Assembly: GCA_050252075.1 (NCBI GenBank)
Contig: JBFWLP010000113.1
Span: 1-9,864, forward strand
DNA: 9,864 bases
Direction: 5' to 3'
DNA from: JAAYGT01 sp050252075
GTDB lineage: Bacteria > Pseudomonadota > Gammaproteobacteria > Burkholderiales > Burkholderiaceae_B
Position numbers and translations under genes: made by a program. The notes below the pieces were generated by a model, which did not search any database, had not been told where the DNA came from, and saw only the letters and a list, made by a program, of their open reading frames with translations. Positions 6,977-9,864 of the stretch are shown piece after piece. Position 1 is the stretch's first letter. Each line of letters starts with the position of its first letter.

Positions 6977-7028
6977 TGAACCAGTGTGGAGCAAATTACA
7001 TGGTAACGGTTCGCACAGCATTGGTTCA
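6977..7028 (-). promoter_or_regulatory. Stem-loop in the metY leader with alternative pairings
   Basis: TTGAACCA at 6976-6983 includes TGAACCA (6977-6983), which pairs perfectly with TGGTTCA at 7022-7028. The stem continues after a small internal loop with TGTG (6985-6988) against CACA (7014-7017), giving 11 base pairs. A second GGTTC at 7008-7012 can also pair with GAACC at 6978-6982, so two exclusive stems compete for the same strand. The element ends about five bases before the metY ribosome site. No known riboswitch consensus was recognised. Repeats are seen; a regulatory role is inference. Confidence 0.4.
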
Positions 7029-7044
7029 GAATATTGTTTGATTT

Positions 7045-7067
7045 CTTTATTTCTTCTGGAAATAAAG
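7045..7067. repeat. AT-rich 9-bp inverted repeat between metY and asmA
   Basis: CTTTATTTC (7045-7053) and GAAATAAAG (7059-7067) form a perfect 9-bp inverted repeat with a 5-base spacer. It lies near the middle of the 232-base gap between divergent genes. It lacks a GC-rich stem, so it is unlikely to be a terminator. Its size and position would suit an operator for a dimeric regulator, for example of the LysR type, but no regulator can be named. Confidence 0.45.
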
Positions 7068-7103
7068 GAGGGCGGGTTCCGGGTGGCTGCCTACGTAGTA
7101 CAG

Positions 7104-7132
7104 TAAACAAAGCGCACGACATCGGGTAGCAT
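7104..7132 (+). promoter_or_regulatory. Weak candidate promoter for asmA
   Basis: TAAACA (7104-7109) and TAGCAT (7127-7132), 17 bases apart, each match four of six consensus bases. The site overlaps a short inverted repeat, GGTAG-CATT-CTACC (7125-7138). On the opposite strand the same bases contain TAGAAT (7131-7136), a possible -10 for metY without a good -35. The rest of the 6959-7190 gap shows an 8-bp palindrome (7091-7098) and a short GC hairpin (7158-7173), and no gene. Confidence 0.2.
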
Positions 7133-7190
7133 TCTACCTATTTGTCGTTTCAGGCTGGCGGGGGTTTTCCCGCACTCACAGAGGCCGTCA

Positions 7191-9755
7191 ATGAAAGTTT
7201 GGGTTAAGCGGGTACTCATTAGTCTTGTCGTTTTAGTGATCGTAGCAATTGTTGGTTTGGCCATTTTTCTGCTTACTTTCAATCCTAATGCGTACAAGGC
7301 GAATCTTCAGCGTTACGTGTTTGAAAATTACCAGCGTACGTTAAAAATCGATGGCGAGATCCAGCTGTCGCTGTTTCCGCGTATCGGGCTGGCCGTCGAA
7401 AAGGTATCGCTGACCAACCGGGATTCGACTGAAACTTTTATGGCCATGGATAGTGCACGCCTGGCCGTTGCCATCTGGCCTCTGCTGTACGACCGGCTGG
7501 TAGTGGATCATGTGGCTGTAAGCGGGTTCCGCGCCTGGGTGACGCGCAATGCGGAAGGCGAGTTCAATTTCAGGGATCTTGTCGGGCCGGCCCAGGATGC
7601 CGCCGCCGGTGTGGTTCAGCAGCCACCCGCTTCGCCGGTTGGGCAAGACGCCGCGCATTTCCAGCCCGAGCGCGCGACGGCACTTCATATCGATATTGCG
7701 GGGCTGGAGCTGAGCAACGGCGAGATTCATTTTTATGATAATCCCACCGGCTATTCAGCAAGGCTGGTGCGCCTTGATGTCGCGACCGGGCGCGTGACGG
7801 CCAACCAGGCGTTCGATGTGTCCTTGAAAGGCCACCTGTACGGTGATTTTCCTGTGGCCGACTCCACGCTTTCCGCTCAGGCCATCATCAAATTTGATCC
7901 CGGCCAGAAAACGTATTCGGCACAAAAGCTCGATGTGCAGCTTGCCGGGCGCCTGGCCGACCTGCAAAACAGTACAGTCGCCCTGCGCGGCGGCAGCCTG
8001 GCCTACGATGCCTTTGCCCGCATGGTGGGCGCGTCGGGTATTGAACTGGTAGCGCAGGGTAATCTGAGCGGCAAGTTCCCGGTCTCAGGTCTGGACACCC
8101 GCCTGACGGTGCCGCAGCTGCGTATCGACGAAAGTCGGGCCGAGTTTATTGTCGAGAAGCTGGCCTACCGGGCCAAGGGTACTTACAACAAGCAACCCTT
8201 CGAGCTGGCCCTTGACGCCCCGGGGTTGTCGGTGTCGCCCAGTTCGGCCAAAGGCGAGCCGGTGGCCGGCACTTTCAAGTATGGCGACCAGAACCGGTTA
8301 ACGGGTGTTGCCGTTTCGGCGCGGGAGTTGAGCGGTGATGCATTCAACCTGAAGTGGAAAGAGATAAAGCTTGACGGCAATCTCAAGGACGGGGACCGCC
8401 TGGTTCGTCTGAACCTGTTGTCGCCCGCCAGCTGGGAAGTGTTTGCAGAAAAAGGCGGGTTTTCAGCCATCAAGGGTGATGTGGTCATCGAAGATCCTGC
8501 GCTGCCCAATGGCAGTTTCGAGTTTCCGTTCATTGGCAGCGTTCAGGCTAATCTGCCCGCCGACGAGATAACCAGTCAGATCAATGCCGTGTTGAGCGGC
8601 AGCAATCTGGATCTAAACGTGAAAGCGACGCAACTCAAGGATCCCAAAGTGGTTTTGTCGCTGAAGACCGACAAATTGAACATCGACCAGCTGGTGCCCG
8701 CAGGCCAGCCGGCATCGGCCACGCCGGGGTCTGCGCCCGAAGCGGCGTCGGGCGATGCCAAGCCGGGCGCGGCGCCGGCCGCCAAGGCTGCGTCTGAAAT
8801 CAACCTGTCGTTCTTGAATGCGCTCGATATCGCCGCTTCGGTCGCGATCAACGACCTGACCGTACGACGGCTGCGTGCCCAGCAGTTCAGTGCCCAGGTG
8901 CGCGTGCTCGACGGCGTTCTCACCGTCGACAAGGCTCACGCGAATCTCTACCAGGGCAAGCTCGATGCCTCGCTGCGCGCAACCGCCGACAACACCTTTG
9001 ATCTGGATCTCGACATGCGGGATGTCGCTCTGGGTTCGCTGCTTACCGACATTACCGGCGAGGACCGTTTAATGGGCAAGGCGGCAGTGACGGCTCGGCT
9101 GAATACGAGCGGAACCACCAGCGCGGCCCTGGTCGCCGGCCTTGGCGGACCACTTCAGTTACGTGTTCGTGACGGTGCCATCCGGGGCTTCAATATTGCG
9201 CAGACCCTGCGCGAGGTCAACGATGCGGTGCGCAACATTTTCAGCGGCCAGCCGCCCGCGGTGGTCACCCAGTATGATCCTTCGCGGAAAACCGACTTTA
9301 CCGCCCTCGATGTGGACGTGACGCTGGCCCAGGGGCAGGGAACGTTTACAAAGTTGCGCCTGGCCGCACCGTTGTTGCGCGTCACTGAAGGCAAACCCGC
9401 AACCATTGACCTGGTGAACCAGCAGCTTGACGTTCTGGTGAACGTGAATGTCGTCAACACCCGTACCGGCCAGGAGGGCAAGGTGCTCGAGGAGCTTCAG
9501 GGCGTCACCGTTCCGTTGCGCTTGTCCGGGCCGATCAGCCAGCCGGGCTATCAGGTGCAATGGAGTGAAATCAGCAGTCAGGCCGTAAAGCAAGCGGTCG
9601 AGCAAGGGCTGGTCGATGTTCTCTCGCGCAAGCTGGGCGTTCCGCCCGGCGGCGATGGCACGCCAACGCCCCCACCGGCCAATGCTGCTCCGGCGCGACC
9701 TGAAGATGCTGTAAAAAGTATTGGTGATGCCTTGAAAGGATTACTCGGACGATGA
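7191..9755 (+). CDS. asmA: AsmA family envelope protein
   Basis: An 854-residue protein anchored in the inner membrane by one N-terminal helix (about residues 8-29, after a KVWVKR start), with the remainder in the periplasm. AsmA-like proteins are repeating-groove beta proteins related to TamB/YhdP and are thought to help lipid movement or outer-membrane assembly. Visible: the AsmA N-terminal region (FNPNAYKANLQRYVFENYQRT, LFPRIGLAVEKVSL), many alternating beta strands, and the C-terminal AsmA core (LRVRDGAIRGFNIAQTLREV; TDFTALDVDVTLAQGQGTFTKL; LDVLVNVNVVNT). An Ala/Pro-rich linker at about 503-540 and a Pro-rich tail (about 816-836) before a short amphipathic helix (KSIGDALKGLLGR) are extra. 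It is longer than E. coli AsmA (617). AGAGG lies six bases before the ATG. Its stop overlaps a further ATG (ATGA). Confidence 0.93.
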   Translation: MKVWVKRVLISLVVLVIVAIVGLAIFLLTFNPNAYKANLQRYVFENYQRTLKIDGEIQLSLFPRIGLAVEKVSLTNRDSTETFMAMDSARLAVAIWPLLYDRLVVDHVAVSGFRAWVTRNAEGEFNFRDLVGPAQDAAAGVVQQPPASPVGQDAAHFQPERATALHIDIAGLELSNGEIHFYDNPTGYSARLVRLDVATGRVTANQAFDVSLKGHLYGDFPVADSTLSAQAIIKFDPGQKTYSAQKLDVQLAGRLADLQNSTVALRGGSLAYDAFARMVGASGIELVAQGNLSGKFPVSGLDTRLTVPQLRIDESRAEFIVEKLAYRAKGTYNKQPFELALDAPGLSVSPSSAKGEPVAGTFKYGDQNRLTGVAVSARELSGDAFNLKWKEIKLDGNLKDGDRLVRLNLLSPASWEVFAEKGGFSAIKGDVVIEDPALPNGSFEFPFIGSVQANLPADEITSQINAVLSGSNLDLNVKATQLKDPKVVLSLKTDKLNIDQLVPAGQPASATPGSAPEAASGDAKPGAAPAAKAASEINLSFLNALDIAASVAINDLTVRRLRAQQFSAQVRVLDGVLTVDKAHANLYQGKLDASLRATADNTFDLDLDMRDVALGSLLTDITGEDRLMGKAAVTARLNTSGTTSAALVAGLGGPLQLRVRDGAIRGFNIAQTLREVNDAVRNIFSGQPPAVVTQYDPSRKTDFTALDVDVTLAQGQGTFTKLRLAAPLLRVTEGKPATIDLVNQQLDVLVNVNVVNTRTGQEGKVLEELQGVTVPLRLSGPISQPGYQVQWSEISSQAVKQAVEQGLVDVLSRKLGVPPGGDGTPTPPPANAAPARPEDAVKSIGDALKGLLGR

Positions 9756-9864
9756 CCGCAACGTTTTACTAGCCTATTGCCGCGTGTGCCGGCGTTACCG
9801 ACAGTCGTGCCGAGCCCTACGTCAAGCGCTGGCTGCTCGTCGTCGCGCAGGAGCACTGGGTGTG
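9752..9864 (+). pseudogene. Possible broken gene start downstream of asmA
   Basis: An ATG at 9752-9754 overlaps the asmA stop as ATGA, a classic coupled start. It reads MTATFY and then meets TAG at 9770-9772. The same frame continues open to the edge (PIAACAGVTDSRAEPYVKRW and on) without a usable start codon. Another plus frame reads RVCRRYRQSCRAL across 9782-9820. MutY often follows asmA in related bacteria and begins with an IA-RV--W-R-HGR-like stretch, so a frameshifted mutY remnant is one reading. The resemblance is faint and rests on memory of the family. Base-calling error or plain intergenic DNA are equally possible. Confidence 0.22.

Noticed and set aside
6959..7021. Upstream in-frame ATG extending metY by 21 residues
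   Set aside because: The added residues do not resemble the MetY N-terminus, there is no ribosome site for it, and MKFETLAIHAG is the typical family start.
7158..7173. GCGGG/CCCGC hairpin before asmA
   Set aside because: A five-base stem next to a T-run inside the loop, not after the stem; such short repeats are expected by chance in this base composition.
6959..7190. A known SAM-type riboswitch upstream of metY
   Set aside because: I could not find the conserved core of any SAM or SAH riboswitch class by eye, so only an unnamed stem-loop is reported.
9578..9856. A 92-codon minus-strand frame covering the end of asmA
   Set aside because: It mostly mirrors the asmA Pro/Ala-rich tail, has no recognisable domain and no convincing ribosome site.
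1..9864. CRISPR arrays, tRNA/rRNA genes, insertion sequences or attachment sites
   Set aside because: No regular repeats, tRNA-like cloverleaf, transposase or terminal inverted repeats with target duplications were seen.

Overview
The window looks like an ordinary chromosomal segment of a moderately GC-rich betaproteobacterium, most likely Burkholderiales and perhaps Alcaligenaceae. This placement is inferred from the proteins: a split pntAA/pntAB/pntB transhydrogenase, a MetY-type sulfhydrylase, a large AsmA protein and a two-domain YcgR. No phage, transposon, plasmid, CRISPR or RNA-gene signature is visible.

Layout: all genes from position 1 to 6958 lie on the minus strand and asmA is on the plus strand. 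In minus-strand transcription order: (i) metY (6958-5681), O-acetylhomoserine sulfhydrylase, ends at a strong intrinsic terminator (5611-5647). (ii) A compact gene row follows, with a putative promoter overlapping the end of that terminator: pntAA, pntAB and pntB (the three subunits of the proton-translocating NAD(P) transhydrogenase), then an ornithine-cyclodeaminase/mu-crystallin-family imine reductase joined to pntB by a 4-base ATGA overlap, then ycgR (c-di-GMP-binding flagellar brake), then tpm (thiopurine/chalcogen S-methyltransferase). (iii) A gap at 112-278 holds a candidate promoter and a perfect hairpin directly against the ribosome binding site of a YeeE/YedE-family membrane protein, which runs off the left edge. 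asmA (7191-9755) diverges from metY across a 232-base intergenic region with several inverted repeats. After asmA, an ATGA-coupled start codon is followed six codons later by an in-frame TAG, so the right edge may hold a broken gene or a sequence error.

How the genes fit together: the transhydrogenase uses proton-motive force to make NADPH, and the coupled imine reductase is of a family that uses NAD(P)H. metY (sulfide assimilation), the YeeE/YedE protein (sulfur-compound uptake family) and tpm (thiol/selenium/tellurium methylation) give a loose sulfur theme, but they are not one obvious operon. I found no convincing new system. The best leads are the metY leader with two competing GAACC/GGTTC pairings, the hairpin next to the yeeE ribosome binding site, the pntB-reductase coupling, and the interrupted reading frame after asmA.
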